Assembly: GCA_902535885.1 (NCBI GenBank) | Contig: CACAVG010000004.1 | Location: forward strand, 1-36,163 | Source: an uncultured Alphaproteobacteria bacterium | GTDB taxonomy: Bacteria; Pseudomonadota; Alphaproteobacteria; HIMB59; GCA-002718135 | Reading direction: 5' to 3' | Length of the DNA: 36,163 nucleotides | Made by a program: the position numbers and the translations under genes | Notes under the pieces: generated by a model | Told to the model about the DNA's origin: nothing | Database searches by the model: none | Seen by the model: only the letters and a program-made list of their open reading frames with translations | In this document: positions 10,855 through 19,392 of the stretch, piece by piece | How positions within the stretch are numbered: position 1 is the first letter of the stretch | How the letters are laid out: the number at the start of each line of letters is the position of its first letter

Positions 10855-10887
10855 AAAAAAAACGGCACTCGTTAAAGTGCCGTTTTT
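10855..10887 (-). terminator. Rho-independent terminator of the porin gene
   Basis: A perfect 11-bp stem pairs AAAACGGCACT (10859-10869) with AGTGCCGTTTT (10876-10886) around a 6-base loop. Read leftward it is followed by a run of eight T (complement of 10855-10862), the classical form for ending the porin transcript before the DUF3576 gene. It also has T residues on the plus side, but no rightward gene needs it. Confidence 0.9.
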
Positions 10888-10906
10888 AAAGATATTAAAT
10901 CTTTAA

Positions 10907-11947
10907 TTAAAATGCCATGTTAGCACCGATGTACCAAGCAGATCCATCATTAGTTGATGCACCTTCATCACTTGCTTCAGTACTAGTATAACCAAGTAAT
11001 GCAGTTACACCAGCTGCTACAGCGTAAGATACGCTTGCAGAAGTAGTGTCTAATGAATCAGAAGATCCACCAGTTGAACCATGAGCGTTATCAGTTGATT
11101 CACCAGAAGCAAATCCAACGTTAAACGTTAAGTCCCCAGTTACATACTTAACACCAATTTTTGTAACTTCAGCATCATACTCTCTTGCAGAAGATAAAGC
11201 AGCAGCAGCTACATCACCATCAGCAAAACCAGCTGCCACAGTTAAATCACCAGTTACAGCACTTAGTCCGATATGGTAACCACCAGTGTCATTAGCAACA
11301 GCAGTACCAGTTTTTGAACCGTCAGCAGCAGAAACACCACCACCGATAGTTAATGCAGTATCACCAAGATCAGTTACATATGTTGCACCAATTGCGTAGT
11401 GACTGTCAACTCTGTATGTTGCAGTTGCATCAGCACCAGTATCAGTTGAAGCTGAGAAAGACATTGATAAACCATCTGCTAAGAAATCAGAAGCAGTGTG
11501 ATATTCAACACCTAAGTTAGTTGAAGCAGTTGCAAAGTCTAAGCCATTTGGAGCTGAGTTAGTTGATGTAGTAGCTACACCTTCAGCACCAGCTGAACTT
11601 GGTACAGAGATAGCGTGTGATCCAGAAGCATTACCAGCAGCAATAAGGTCTAGCTTAGAGCCATCAGTAAATGCTAAAGTAAATCCAGCATCGCCGTCAA
11701 CTTTAGTTGTTTCATCCATTACTTTAAAGCTTGATGAAATAGTCATACCACCATCTGTTGTTTCAGATAATGATACTGTAAAGTTGTTATCAAAAGTCTG
11801 AGCATTTGTGTCAGTTCCACCGTTTGGTGAATCAAACTCAATACCAGTTTTGTGGTTACCACTCATAGTAGCTGTTACAGCTTCAGCAACTGAAGCAGCA
11901 CCAAGCGTAGAAACTAGAGCAGTACCCATTAATAGTTCTTTTTTCAT
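10907..11947 (-). CDS. Small outer-membrane porin
   Basis: A 346-residue protein with a clear signal peptide (MKKELLMGTALVSTLGAASVAEA, cleaved near residue 23). The mature chain is rich in Ala, Gly, Ser, Thr and Asp with alternating-residue strands, and the chain ends in Phe after AWYIGANMA, as in beta-barrel proteins recognised by the BAM complex. It resembles the short alphaproteobacterial porins that form diffusion channels for small solutes. Codon use is visibly richer in G/C third positions than the neighbours, and there is a strong Shine-Dalgarno AGGAG (complement of 11953-11957) and a strong terminator. All of this suggests a highly expressed single-gene unit. The substrate range is not deducible. 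Confidence 0.85.
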   Translation of the reverse strand: MKKELLMGTALVSTLGAASVAEAVTATMSGNHKTGIEFDSPNGGTDTNAQTFDNNFTVSLSETTDGGMTISSSFKVMDETTKVDGDAGFTLAFTDGSKLDLIAAGNASGSHAISVPSSAGAEGVATTSTNSAPNGLDFATASTNLGVEYHTASDFLADGLSMSFSASTDTGADATATYRVDSHYAIGATYVTDLGDTALTIGGGVSAADGSKTGTAVANDTGGYHIGLSAVTGDLTVAAGFADGDVAAAALSSAREYDAEVTKIGVKYVTGDLTFNVGFASGESTDNAHGSTGGSSDSLDTTSASVSYAVAAGVTALLGYTSTEASDEGASTNDGSAWYIGANMAF

Positions 11948-12100
11948 AATTACTCCTTTTGAGTTAATGAATATTCATTAAATACAAGAAACAAACTTGT
12001 ATTAAGGTGGTTATTATTTAAAAATTGAATAAAATACAAAAAAAGCATAATATTTTATTATACTTTTTGTGATATTGTTGTTTTTTTACAACATAATTTT
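11948..12100. promoter_or_regulatory. Divergent porin/yggS regulatory region with palindromes
   Basis: A 153-base spacer. Leftward, the porin leader holds a perfect 16-base palindrome TAATGAATATTCATTA (11965-11980) just upstream of the Shine-Dalgarno. It also holds an inverted repeat, ATACAAG/CTTGTAT (11982-12002, 7-base loop). Further right are an imperfect inverted repeat over about 12037-12070 and GTTGT/ACAAC around seven T (12077-12092). The first two would lie in the porin mRNA leader or act as operators. Promoter hexamers are not convincing by eye. Confidence 0.5.
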
Positions 12101-12739
12101 ATGTTTAATATAGATAAATATAGACAAATAAACGATTTTTTAGAAAAAACAAGTAATTCTGCTAAAATTATAGCTATATCAAAGAACCATCCTATAGAAA
12201 GTATTTTAGAAGCTATAAAGTCCGGTGTTTATATATTTGGTGAAAATAGAGTTCAGGAAGCTAAAGAAAAATTCCAGACAGTAAAACAAAAAAACCCTAA
12301 AATACAATTACACTTAACTGGACCATTACAGTCTAACAAGGTTAAGGCTGCAATTTCTTTGTTTGATGTTTTTCACACATTGGATAGAGAAAAAATCGCT
12401 AGAGAATTCTCCAAATACAAAGATCAGCTTGAGAGTAAAAAAATTTTTCTTCAAATTAATATAGGAAAGGAACAAACAAAAAGTGGGATTTATCCAGAAG
12501 ACACAAAAGATTTCTTATTTTTTTTAAAAAATGAAATGAAATTATCTATTTGTGGTTTAATGTGTATACCCCCTATGGATGATAACCCTGCTTACCATTT
12601 TAAAAAGTTAAAATCTTTAGCAACTAAAAACAATATAAAGGAATTAAGTATTGGTATGAGTGATGACTATAAAATAGCACTACAATTTAATCCAACATAT
12701 ATTAGGCTTGGAACAATCTTATTCGGAAAAAGATTATGA
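12101..12739 (+). CDS. yggS: YggS/PLPBP family pyridoxal-phosphate homeostasis protein
   Basis: A 212-residue single-domain PLP-binding TIM-barrel protein. Family signatures visible are IIAISKNHP with Lys28 as the PLP Schiff-base residue, FGENRVQEAKEKF, LHLTGPLQSNK, the NIGKEQTKSGI segment, and near the end LSIGMSDDYKIAL followed by RLGTILFG, which grips the PLP phosphate. It binds PLP without catalysing a known reaction and balances vitamin B6 and amino/keto acid pools in the cytoplasm. It is slightly shorter than the usual ~230 residues. The next gene starts inside its last codons (4-base overlap). Confidence 0.92.
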   Translation: MFNIDKYRQINDFLEKTSNSAKIIAISKNHPIESILEAIKSGVYIFGENRVQEAKEKFQTVKQKNPKIQLHLTGPLQSNKVKAAISLFDVFHTLDREKIAREFSKYKDQLESKKIFLQINIGKEQTKSGIYPEDTKDFLFFLKNEMKLSICGLMCIPPMDDNPAYHFKKLKSLATKNNIKELSIGMSDDYKIALQFNPTYIRLGTILFGKRL

Positions 12740-13338
12740 AAAAAACATTAAACATATTTAGTAATGAAAAAATGAAAAATTTTTTAGTTACAATTTTTTC
12801 CAAATATGAAACAATTTTTATGAATTTGGGAGAAATAGATTATGATGTGCAAAGTTCTAAACCAAATGTTGTTATACTCAATGAAAACAAAGATATCAAT
12901 TTAATTAATTTTAAAAACTTAAACAGCAATTATCTAATTATTTCTAGTTTGAAAAATAATGATATTAAACAAATTAAAAATTTAAAAATATTAAGAGCAC
13001 CTCTTTTTGTTAATCATCTAAAGAATAAAGTTGATAATTTTATTCAAAATATAAAGGTCCAGTTTCATGATATAACTATTCATAATGAAAGATTAATAAA
13101 CTTAAAAAATAACTCTTTTTGTTATTTGACAAAATCTGAAATTGATATTCTAACTTTTCTTTTAATTGAAAAAGAAACAACCAAAAATTTCATAAAAGAA
13201 AATATATTAAATATTAAGTCAAACATTGATACTAATTCACTAGAAAGTCATCTAACGAGAATAAGAAAAAAAATGAACAATATTAATACCATCGTAAAAA
13301 TACATACAAAAAGTGAAAAATTAAGAATTACAATTTAA
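12736..13338 (+). CDS. Winged-helix protein with a degenerate response-regulator receiver
   Basis: A 200-residue protein. The C-terminal part (about 128-199) follows the OmpR/PhoB winged-helix pattern: CYLTKSEIDILTFLLIEKE, then ESHLTRIRKKMNNI as the recognition helix, and KIHTKSEKLRITI as the wing. The N-terminal ~115 residues look like a receiver fold (PNVVILNEN, YLIISS, ILRAPLFVNHLKNKV). The phosphoacceptor Asp position appears to be Asn and the usual KP is replaced by RAP, so phosphorylation is unlikely. It overlaps yggS by 4 bases and so is translationally coupled. No partner kinase is present. DNA binding is inferred from the fold; the target is unknown. Confidence 0.65.
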   Translation: MKKTLNIFSNEKMKNFLVTIFSKYETIFMNLGEIDYDVQSSKPNVVILNENKDINLINFKNLNSNYLIISSLKNNDIKQIKNLKILRAPLFVNHLKNKVDNFIQNIKVQFHDITIHNERLINLKNNSFCYLTKSEIDILTFLLIEKETTKNFIKENILNIKSNIDTNSLESHLTRIRKKMNNINTIVKIHTKSEKLRITI

Positions 13339-13931
13339 TTTAATAACTTGGGGTTTATAAGCTTAAAAAAACGCTTATCATAAATTTCGTTATAGGTATG
13401 ATTATAAATAGATAGCTTTAAAAAATCATCATTCAACCAGACTTCTACTGACCTAAATACTAATGGATTGTTTTCAAAGTACACTTTAATAATAAAATTA
13501 CTATCTTCGTTATTTACACCCTTTTTTTCAAGAATTAACTCATTATTTTTTACTTCAATTGAACTATCTTCAAAGAAATCTGGGTTTCTAAACATATCAT
13601 AAAAAAACCAAGCATTAGTATTTTTAGGATTAAAAAACTCATCCTCCTCCAGTTCATAATTGTAATACATAGCTTTATTCTCATCTAAAATAATCAATAT
13701 TTTAGTTGGTGAAAAATACTCAGCCCTAACCCTTTTATTTCCAATGTACACTTTGCCTTCACTTAGATTTTCCCCATCATTTTGAAGAAATCTAGCTGAA
13801 AAATTATTAAGCGAACTTAAATAATTTAAAATACGTGTTTTATCATCTGCAGCTAAAGCTAGTTCAGGTGAAATAAAAAAAAAAATAAATATTACAAACT
13901 TAAATAAATTTTTTTCATTTTTTAAGTACAT
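13335..13931 (-). CDS. lolA: LolA-like outer-membrane lipoprotein carrier
   Basis: A periplasmic protein of 198 residues from the ATG at 13931, chosen because it places a proper signal peptide (hydrophobic stretch, cleavage after ALA) at the N-terminus; longer starts at 13946 or 13958 are possible. The mature part shows the LolA pattern: RILNYLSSLNNFSARFLQ, SEGKVYIGNKRVRAEYFSPTKILIILDENKAMYYN, then DDFLKLSIYNH near the end. LolA ferries lipoproteins from LolCDE to the outer membrane. It overlaps the end of ftsK by 17 bases, and ftsK-lolA is a familiar alphaproteobacterial order. Its 3' end overlaps the convergent winged-helix gene by 4 bases. Confidence 0.85.
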   Translation of the reverse strand: MYLKNEKNLFKFVIFIFFFISPELALAADDKTRILNYLSSLNNFSARFLQNDGENLSEGKVYIGNKRVRAEYFSPTKILIILDENKAMYYNYELEEDEFFNPKNTNAWFFYDMFRNPDFFEDSSIEVKNNELILEKKGVNNEDSNFIIKVYFENNPLVFRSVEVWLNDDFLKLSIYNHTYNEIYDKRFFKLINPKLLN

Positions 13932-16143
13932 GTCTTTTACCCGCATTATTTGCTTCACTTATTATTCCCTCTTCTTCCATTTTTTCAACTATTCTAGCAG
14001 CTCTGTTGTATCCAATTTGAAGATATCGCTGAATATAACTCGTTGAGACTTTTTGTTGTTTAACAACAATATCTACAGCTTTACTATAAAGATCATCTTT
14101 ATTGTCAGATATTAGATCCTCTTTCCCACTCGATGCAATACCTTCCTCAGATAATTTAATTTCTTTATTATAATCAAATGTAGCTTGTTTTTTTATTTCA
14201 TTAACAACCCTATCAACCTCACTTTCAGAAACATAACCCCCGTGTAGTCTTTTAATTATACCTCCATTTTCTAAGAACAACATATCACCGCTGCCTAATA
14301 ATTGTTCTGCTCCCATTTCATTTAAAATCGTTCTACTGTCAAACTTACTAGACACTTTATAACTTATACGACTTGGAAAATTTGCTTTTATAGTACCTGT
14401 AATTACGTCAACACTAGGCCTCTGAGTTGCAGTGATTAAATGAATACCCGATGCTCTTGCCATTTGGGCTAATCTTTGAACTAATGACTCAACATCTTTA
14501 CCTGCCACCATCATTAAGTCAGCCATTTCATCGATCACAACCACAATAAAAGGCATTTTTTCCAATACGATTTCTTGTTTTTCTATAATAGGCATTTTAG
14601 TATCATCATCTATACCTGTTTGAACTTCTCTATATAATTTTCTACCTGATGAAATGGTTTTTAAAACTTTATCATTATAAGAATCTATATTCTTTACATT
14701 CAAAGAACTCATCAACTTATATCTATTTTCCATTTCCCTAACAACCCACTTAAGAGCAAAAACAGCTTTCTTTGGGTCAGTAACAACTGGTGTTAATAAA
14801 TGAGGAATATCTTCATAAATACTTAATTCTAACATTTTAGGATCTATTAAAATTAGCTTACATTCGTTAGGTTTGAATTTATAAAGTATACTCAGTATCA
14901 TGGTGTTTATACCCACTGATTTGCCAGAGCCAGTTGTGCCTGCAATTAAGAGATGCGGCATTCGCTCTAAATTGGCAAAAATACTTTTTCCTGATATATC
15001 TTTTCCCAATGCAAGAGTAAGGGAATCATTTTCAATTTCAAATTCATCTTCTTCAATTAAATCACCAAATAAAACACTATCCCTTTTTGTATTTGGTATT
15101 TCGATACCTAAGCTTGTCTTGCCAGGTTGAGTTGAAATTCTAGCGGATATAGAAGACATTGCTCTAGCAATATCATCAGACAAGCCTATTACTTTACTAG
15201 ATTTTATTCCTGCATTTGGAATAAATTCAAATAAAGTTACAATTGGGCCACTACTAAAACCAACTATTTTTCCTTCTACACCATATTCAGACAGTGTTTT
15301 CTGTAACTTAATAGCAGCATCAGTGTTGATTTTTTCCAACTCTCTGTTTTTATTATTTTTAAAATTTGATTTCGAAAGTAAATTTTTGGATGGAAGGCTA
15401 AAGTTAAAATTATCTAGCTCAAGTTGTTTATTAGCTTTAGAATTATTTTTTTTGTTTAAATTAACATAATTTCTTTTCTTAATTGTTGGCTCACTTTTTA
15501 ATGTTTTTTTTGTAATTTTTTTTCTAAAACTTATATATTTAAATAAACCAAATACAGAAAATAAAAATTTTAAATATTTAAAAACTTTTAAGAAAGAAAA
15601 TAATTTATCTATCCAAGAAAAATTTATTCTAAAAGATACAAATATTAAAACTACACCAAATACTAAAAGTAAAAAATTTATAATAAAATAAATAAAAATA
15701 TTTTCTAGAAGATTTAAATTTATACTTGTAAATAAATCGATTAGAAACTGTGAAATTAAACCTGTTTTTAACAAGGTTATATCAACTGATTTTATGGAAA
15801 CATTAATAAGAATTATTCCAGTCAAGTTCGATAAAAATTTCAAAATTATAAATCTGCTAGTAATACCTAAAAACAATTTTCCACCTTCTAGTATTATAAA
15901 AAAAACCAATAAATAACTTAGTGTTCCAATAAAAATTAATGAATAACTTGATAAATAAGCGCCAAAAAAACCCATAAGATTTTCAATATTGCTGTCATTA
16001 ATATTGTAATTTAATTGATTAAAACCGGGATCATTTGCTGAGTATGAGAAAAGACTGGTAAAATAAATTAAACCAAATCCAAATAAAACTATTCCTACTA
16101 AAAATTTAACAATAAAATTTCTAATTGAACCATACTTGAACAT
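13915..16143 (-). CDS. ftsK: DNA translocase FtsK
   Basis: A 742-residue protein with an N-terminal membrane domain of about four hydrophobic segments (residues ~12-30, 63-85, 90-125 and 150-170) and a short Lys/Asn-rich linker (~205-270). The RecA-like motor follows, with Walker A GTTGSGKS (402-409) and Walker B VVVIDEMADL (534-543). The C-terminal gamma winged helix (YSKAVDIVVKQQKVSTSYIQRYLQIGYNRAARIVEKMEEEGII) normally reads KOPS sequences. FtsK anchors at the septum, pumps chromosome termini and activates XerCD at dif. It is shorter than the E. coli protein because the linker is small. lolA follows with an overlap. Confidence 0.96.
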   Translation of the reverse strand: MFKYGSIRNFIVKFLVGIVLFGFGLIYFTSLFSYSANDPGFNQLNYNINDSNIENLMGFFGAYLSSYSLIFIGTLSYLLVFFIILEGGKLFLGITSRFIILKFLSNLTGIILINVSIKSVDITLLKTGLISQFLIDLFTSINLNLLENIFIYFIINFLLLVFGVVLIFVSFRINFSWIDKLFSFLKVFKYLKFLFSVFGLFKYISFRKKITKKTLKSEPTIKKRNYVNLNKKNNSKANKQLELDNFNFSLPSKNLLSKSNFKNNKNRELEKINTDAAIKLQKTLSEYGVEGKIVGFSSGPIVTLFEFIPNAGIKSSKVIGLSDDIARAMSSISARISTQPGKTSLGIEIPNTKRDSVLFGDLIEEDEFEIENDSLTLALGKDISGKSIFANLERMPHLLIAGTTGSGKSVGINTMILSILYKFKPNECKLILIDPKMLELSIYEDIPHLLTPVVTDPKKAVFALKWVVREMENRYKLMSSLNVKNIDSYNDKVLKTISSGRKLYREVQTGIDDDTKMPIIEKQEIVLEKMPFIVVVIDEMADLMMVAGKDVESLVQRLAQMARASGIHLITATQRPSVDVITGTIKANFPSRISYKVSSKFDSRTILNEMGAEQLLGSGDMLFLENGGIIKRLHGGYVSESEVDRVVNEIKKQATFDYNKEIKLSEEGIASSGKEDLISDNKDDLYSKAVDIVVKQQKVSTSYIQRYLQIGYNRAARIVEKMEEEGIISEANNAGKRHVLKK

Positions 16144-16190
16144 ATAGTTAGATTGTAATACATTTAGATTATGGTAATTCGAAGAAAATT

Positions 16191-17372
16191 ATGAAAGAAA
16201 TTCAATCAAACATCAATATAATAGGAGGGGGCCTTATAGGAGCTGTTACAGCATATTCACTTTCTAAACTTGGCAATAAAGTAGTAGTTTTAGAGCAAAA
16301 TGCTAAATTTAATCATAAAAATATTTTAGACAAAAGAACAACAGCAATTTCAGAGGGTACGAAAAAATTTCTTGAAGAAATAAATATTTGGAATGAAATT
16401 GGTAATTATGCAGAACCAATAAAGAATATTCAGATAATAGACAGAAATCAATCAAACAAAATTTATTTTGACAACCAAAGAAGAAAATCCAATCTTGGAT
16501 ATATAGTTAAAAACGAATTTATACTAGATTGCTTGTATAAAAAATTACAAAAACAAAAAAATGTAAAAATTTTTAATAATGTTTCTGTTAAAGATATTTT
16601 TTATCAAGGCGACAGGATCACAACCAAGCAAAATAATTTCTATGTTAATACAAATATTCTATTTGCGTGTGATGGGAAAAACAGCTCTATAAGAAAAATT
16701 TTTAAAACACCAATTTATAGAAAAGATTATAAAAAAAAAGCAATAGTAATAAATTTTTACCACTCTAAGAATCACAATAACACTGCTTATGAGTTCTTCT
16801 TTAAAAACGGACCTCTTGCAATTTTACCAATGCAAAAAAATAAAAATCAGTTTCAAAGTTCCATAGTTTGGACAAACACCAATAAATTTATACACTCTTT
16901 ACTTTCTTTAGATGATAATAATATTATTTCCATTCTTAACGAAAAAACACAAGGAGGTGTAGGTGAGATAAAAAAAATAATTACCAAACAAACCTTTCCT
17001 TTAAAAGCTCATTTAAACTCTAAATTTTTTGAGAATAGAATTATTTATTTAGGTGATTCAGCACACTCTTTTCATCCAATTGCAGGGCAAGGATGGAATC
17101 TAGGCATGCAAGATGTAGAAAGTGTATATAATCTTGTTAAAAAATATAACTCTTTAGGTTTGGAATTGGGAGATGAAATATTTTGTAAAGAATTTCAGAA
17201 AGATAATTTTTTCAAAGCTTATAGGCTATATCAAATTACTGATAAAGTTGATAGTGTGTTTAAATTAGACAATACAATTTTTAATTATGCAAGGTTTTCA
17301 GTAATCAATTTAATTGAGAAAAGTAAAAAACTAAAAAATCAGATAAGTGATTTTGCCATGGGTGTTAATTAA
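16191..17372 (+). CDS. UbiH/UbiF-type FAD-dependent monooxygenase (ubiquinone hydroxylation)
   Basis: A 393-residue flavoprotein hydroxylase with a GGGLIG dinucleotide motif (12-17), an RTTAISEGTKKFL segment (50-61) typical of the Ubi hydroxylases, the ACDG NADPH/FAD motif (159-162), and GDSAHSFHPIAGQGWNLGMQDVESV from 288. It probably hydroxylates a ring carbon in ubiquinone biosynthesis at the inner face of the membrane. Alphaproteobacteria often carry UbiL or UbiM variants with different position specificity, so the ring carbon is not assigned. It is divergent from ftsK with 47 bases between, and overlaps the convergent LON-domain gene by 8 bases. Confidence 0.88.
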   Translation: MKEIQSNINIIGGGLIGAVTAYSLSKLGNKVVVLEQNAKFNHKNILDKRTTAISEGTKKFLEEINIWNEIGNYAEPIKNIQIIDRNQSNKIYFDNQRRKSNLGYIVKNEFILDCLYKKLQKQKNVKIFNNVSVKDIFYQGDRITTKQNNFYVNTNILFACDGKNSSIRKIFKTPIYRKDYKKKAIVINFYHSKNHNNTAYEFFFKNGPLAILPMQKNKNQFQSSIVWTNTNKFIHSLLSLDDNNIISILNEKTQGGVGEIKKIITKQTFPLKAHLNSKFFENRIIYLGDSAHSFHPIAGQGWNLGMQDVESVYNLVKKYNSLGLELGDEIFCKEFQKDNFFKAYRLYQITDKVDSVFKLDNTIFNYARFSVINLIEKSKKLKNQISDFAMGVN

Positions 17373-17958
17373 TAGTTTTACTATTATTATCTTCAACGAT
17401 CTCAAGCTCTAAAATTGAATGAAGTTTTTTATAAAAATCACTTAAATTTTTTGTTTCCAAAAGAACCTGTTTTTCAATGTCGCTAAAAGGGGATATCATT
17501 GCTATAAACTTTATAATTTGATTAAAATCAATATTTTGAATTTCTTCTAAGTTTAAGTTAATTTTTTTGACTTTAATATATTGGCTATACTTATCTAAAA
17601 GATTATTTTTTTGTTTTTCATTTATAATGTTTTTATCTTCCTCAAAATCCAACATTTCAGCATCAACCAGTCTAAACTTATATTTTTTTTCTAACTCTTT
17701 CTTAACTTTAAAACAATTAGTACCCTGTAGACTAATTAAATATCGTCCATCTGTTGTTTCACTAAAACTATGAATTTTTCCAATGCAACCAATATTATAA
17801 AGTTTATTTTTTTCATCAGATTGTATCATGCCTATGCACCTTTCCTTTGAAAGAGCGTAGTCAACCATCTCAATATATCTTTTTTCAAATATATTTAGAG
17901 GCAAGCTTGTTCCCGGAAAAAGGACGGCTCCGTTTAGAGGAAAAATAGGGATTTCCAT
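17365..17958 (-). CDS. LON N-terminal substrate-binding domain protein
   Basis: A 197-residue stand-alone Lon N-domain. It opens with IPIFPLNGAVLFPGTSLPLNIFEKRYIEMVDYAL, then GMIQ, GCIGKIHSFSETTDGRYLISLQGTNCFKV, followed by a helical half. There is no AAA+ or protease domain. The function of these PUA-fold proteins is unsettled; a link to protein quality control is suggested by the family name and by the adjacent thioredoxin/CnoX gene one base upstream. That pairing is common in alphaproteobacteria. Confidence 0.88.
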   Translation of the reverse strand: MEIPIFPLNGAVLFPGTSLPLNIFEKRYIEMVDYALSKERCIGMIQSDEKNKLYNIGCIGKIHSFSETTDGRYLISLQGTNCFKVKKELEKKYKFRLVDAEMLDFEEDKNIINEKQKNNLLDKYSQYIKVKKINLNLEEIQNIDFNQIIKFIAMISPFSDIEKQVLLETKNLSDFYKKLHSILELEIVEDNNSKTIN

Positions 17959-17959
17959 G

Positions 17960-18826
17960 TTATGAAAACATCAATTGTGAAAGTTTTTTTCTATATTGAA
18001 TTGTAACTTGATCAGTGTTTCCAAGTGCACTAAAAAATTCTACCATCTTATTTTTTATACTATCCTTGTTTTTTGGATAATTTTTTAGAAGCAAATCCAT
18101 TCCATTTTCATATTCTTTCATTGAAAAATATTTATCTGATATTTCTAATATTAAATCGATATTATCTGGTTCATTCTCAAGCTTGCCAAGTAACTCATTA
18201 ATATTTGGTCCGGATGTATTATTTTTCACAATTTCTATTTTTTTTAAAACCTGTTTAACTTCAGCCTTTTCTTGGACATCTTTTTCCAATGAGCTAATGA
18301 ACACCTCAACCTCTTCAAATTGTTTAAGCTCGATCAAACACTCTAAATAAAAACAAATGCCTTTAATTTCATCTGAGTTTTTAGAAATAAATTCTAGAAG
18401 GGTGTCTTTAGTTTCTTCAAACTTATTTTCAGCCATGGCGCTTTCTATTTCATTATAAAATTCAGTGAAGTCTTCATTAATTTTAGATCCTAAGCACTTT
18501 TCAATAAATTCAATAATCTGACCTTCAGGAATCACACCCTGAAATGCATTAACAATTTGTTTATCTTTGAATGCATAGACTGTAGGAATTGATTGAATTC
18601 TTAATTGTGCAGCAATTTGTTGATTTTCATCAATATTAATTTTTACTAAAGTAATTTTATCTACTGATTTTGATACTATTTTTTCTAAAATTGGAGTTAA
18701 TTGTTTACAAGGACCACACCAAGGAGCCCAAAAATCAACAACAATTAATTTACTTTCACTTGCTTCAATAACCTGATCATTAAACTCTGTTTCAGTAACA
18801 TCGATTATATTTGTGACCTCACTCAT
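17960..18826 (-). CDS. Thioredoxin-TPR co-chaperone of the CnoX/YbbN type
   Basis: A 288-residue protein. An N-terminal thioredoxin domain (1-110) has an intact WCGPC active site (Cys37, Cys40) and the cis-Pro loop IQSIPTVYAF. The rest (about 120-285) is helical with TPR-like repeats (FYNEIESAMAENKFEETKDTLLEF, ISDKYFSMKEYENGMDLLLKNYPKN). E. coli CnoX hands oxidised or unfolded clients to GroEL and lacks a redox-active CxxC; here both Cys are present, so it may still reduce disulfides. It lies between the LON-domain and deacylase genes, overlapping the latter by 4 bases. Confidence 0.87.
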   Translation of the reverse strand: MSEVTNIIDVTETEFNDQVIEASESKLIVVDFWAPWCGPCKQLTPILEKIVSKSVDKITLVKINIDENQQIAAQLRIQSIPTVYAFKDKQIVNAFQGVIPEGQIIEFIEKCLGSKINEDFTEFYNEIESAMAENKFEETKDTLLEFISKNSDEIKGICFYLECLIELKQFEEVEVFISSLEKDVQEKAEVKQVLKKIEIVKNNTSGPNINELLGKLENEPDNIDLILEISDKYFSMKEYENGMDLLLKNYPKNKDSIKNKMVEFFSALGNTDQVTIQYRKKLSQLMFS

Positions 18827-19335
18827 AAAGATTTGACTATACTATAATTATCTAGAGAAAAAATATGAATTTTTTTATTATTTTCAATGAGGAAGCTAAT
18901 AAACTCTGAAGTCTGTATACTTATAGTTGTGGTATTAATTAGGGGGTGGAAGTTAATTATTTCACTTTTAAAAAGTTTTTCATCTAAGTAAAATTCGACA
19001 ACATTATCTTTATCGTTAAGAAGGGCAAATGGTGAGACTGATCCTGGCTTTATACCCAAAAATTGTTCTAAATATACAGCATTAGCAAATGATAAATTCT
19101 TAGCATCTATAGATTTAGAAAATTGCTTTAAATCAACATTTGCATTTTCATCACAACTAAAAAGAAAAAAATTATTTTTTTTATTTTTTAAAAATAAATT
19201 TTTTGTATGTGCCCCTTTAATTTCACCTCTTAGATTTTCAGAATCTTCAACCGTAAATAAAGGATCATGATCATGAATTTGAAAATCTTTATTTTTTACA
19301 CTAAGTAATTCAAATAAATCTGTCTTTGTAAGCAT
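18823..19335 (-). CDS. YbaK/ProX family aminoacyl-tRNA deacylase
   Basis: A 170-residue protein of the INS/YbaK editing fold. Visible are an N-terminal helix (LTKTDLFELLSVKN), IHDHDPLFTVEDSENLRGEIKGAHTKNLFLKNKKNNFFLFSC, and the LGIKPGSVSPFALLNDKDN loop typical of ProXp-ala/PrdX proteins. These enzymes hydrolyse mischarged Ala-tRNA-Pro or similar in trans. It is the first gene of a leftward three-gene group (deacylase, CnoX, LON domain). The exact tRNA specificity cannot be read. Confidence 0.85.
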   Translation of the reverse strand: MLTKTDLFELLSVKNKDFQIHDHDPLFTVEDSENLRGEIKGAHTKNLFLKNKKNNFFLFSCDENANVDLKQFSKSIDAKNLSFANAVYLEQFLGIKPGSVSPFALLNDKDNVVEFYLDEKLFKSEIINFHPLINTTTISIQTSEFISFLIENNKKIHIFSLDNYSIVKSL

Positions 19336-19392
19336 AAATAATATTATATTTATTAAGAAATAAGGTATTTAAATACAATTACAAAATAAACA
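19336..19392. promoter_or_regulatory. Divergent promoter region upstream of the retinal gene cluster
   Basis: A 57-base, almost purely A+T spacer between the leftward deacylase and rightward crtI. As crtI, crtB, crtY and blh are contiguous and overlapping, this is the only spacer where the cluster promoter can sit. No convincing hexamer pair or operator is visible. Confidence 0.4.
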
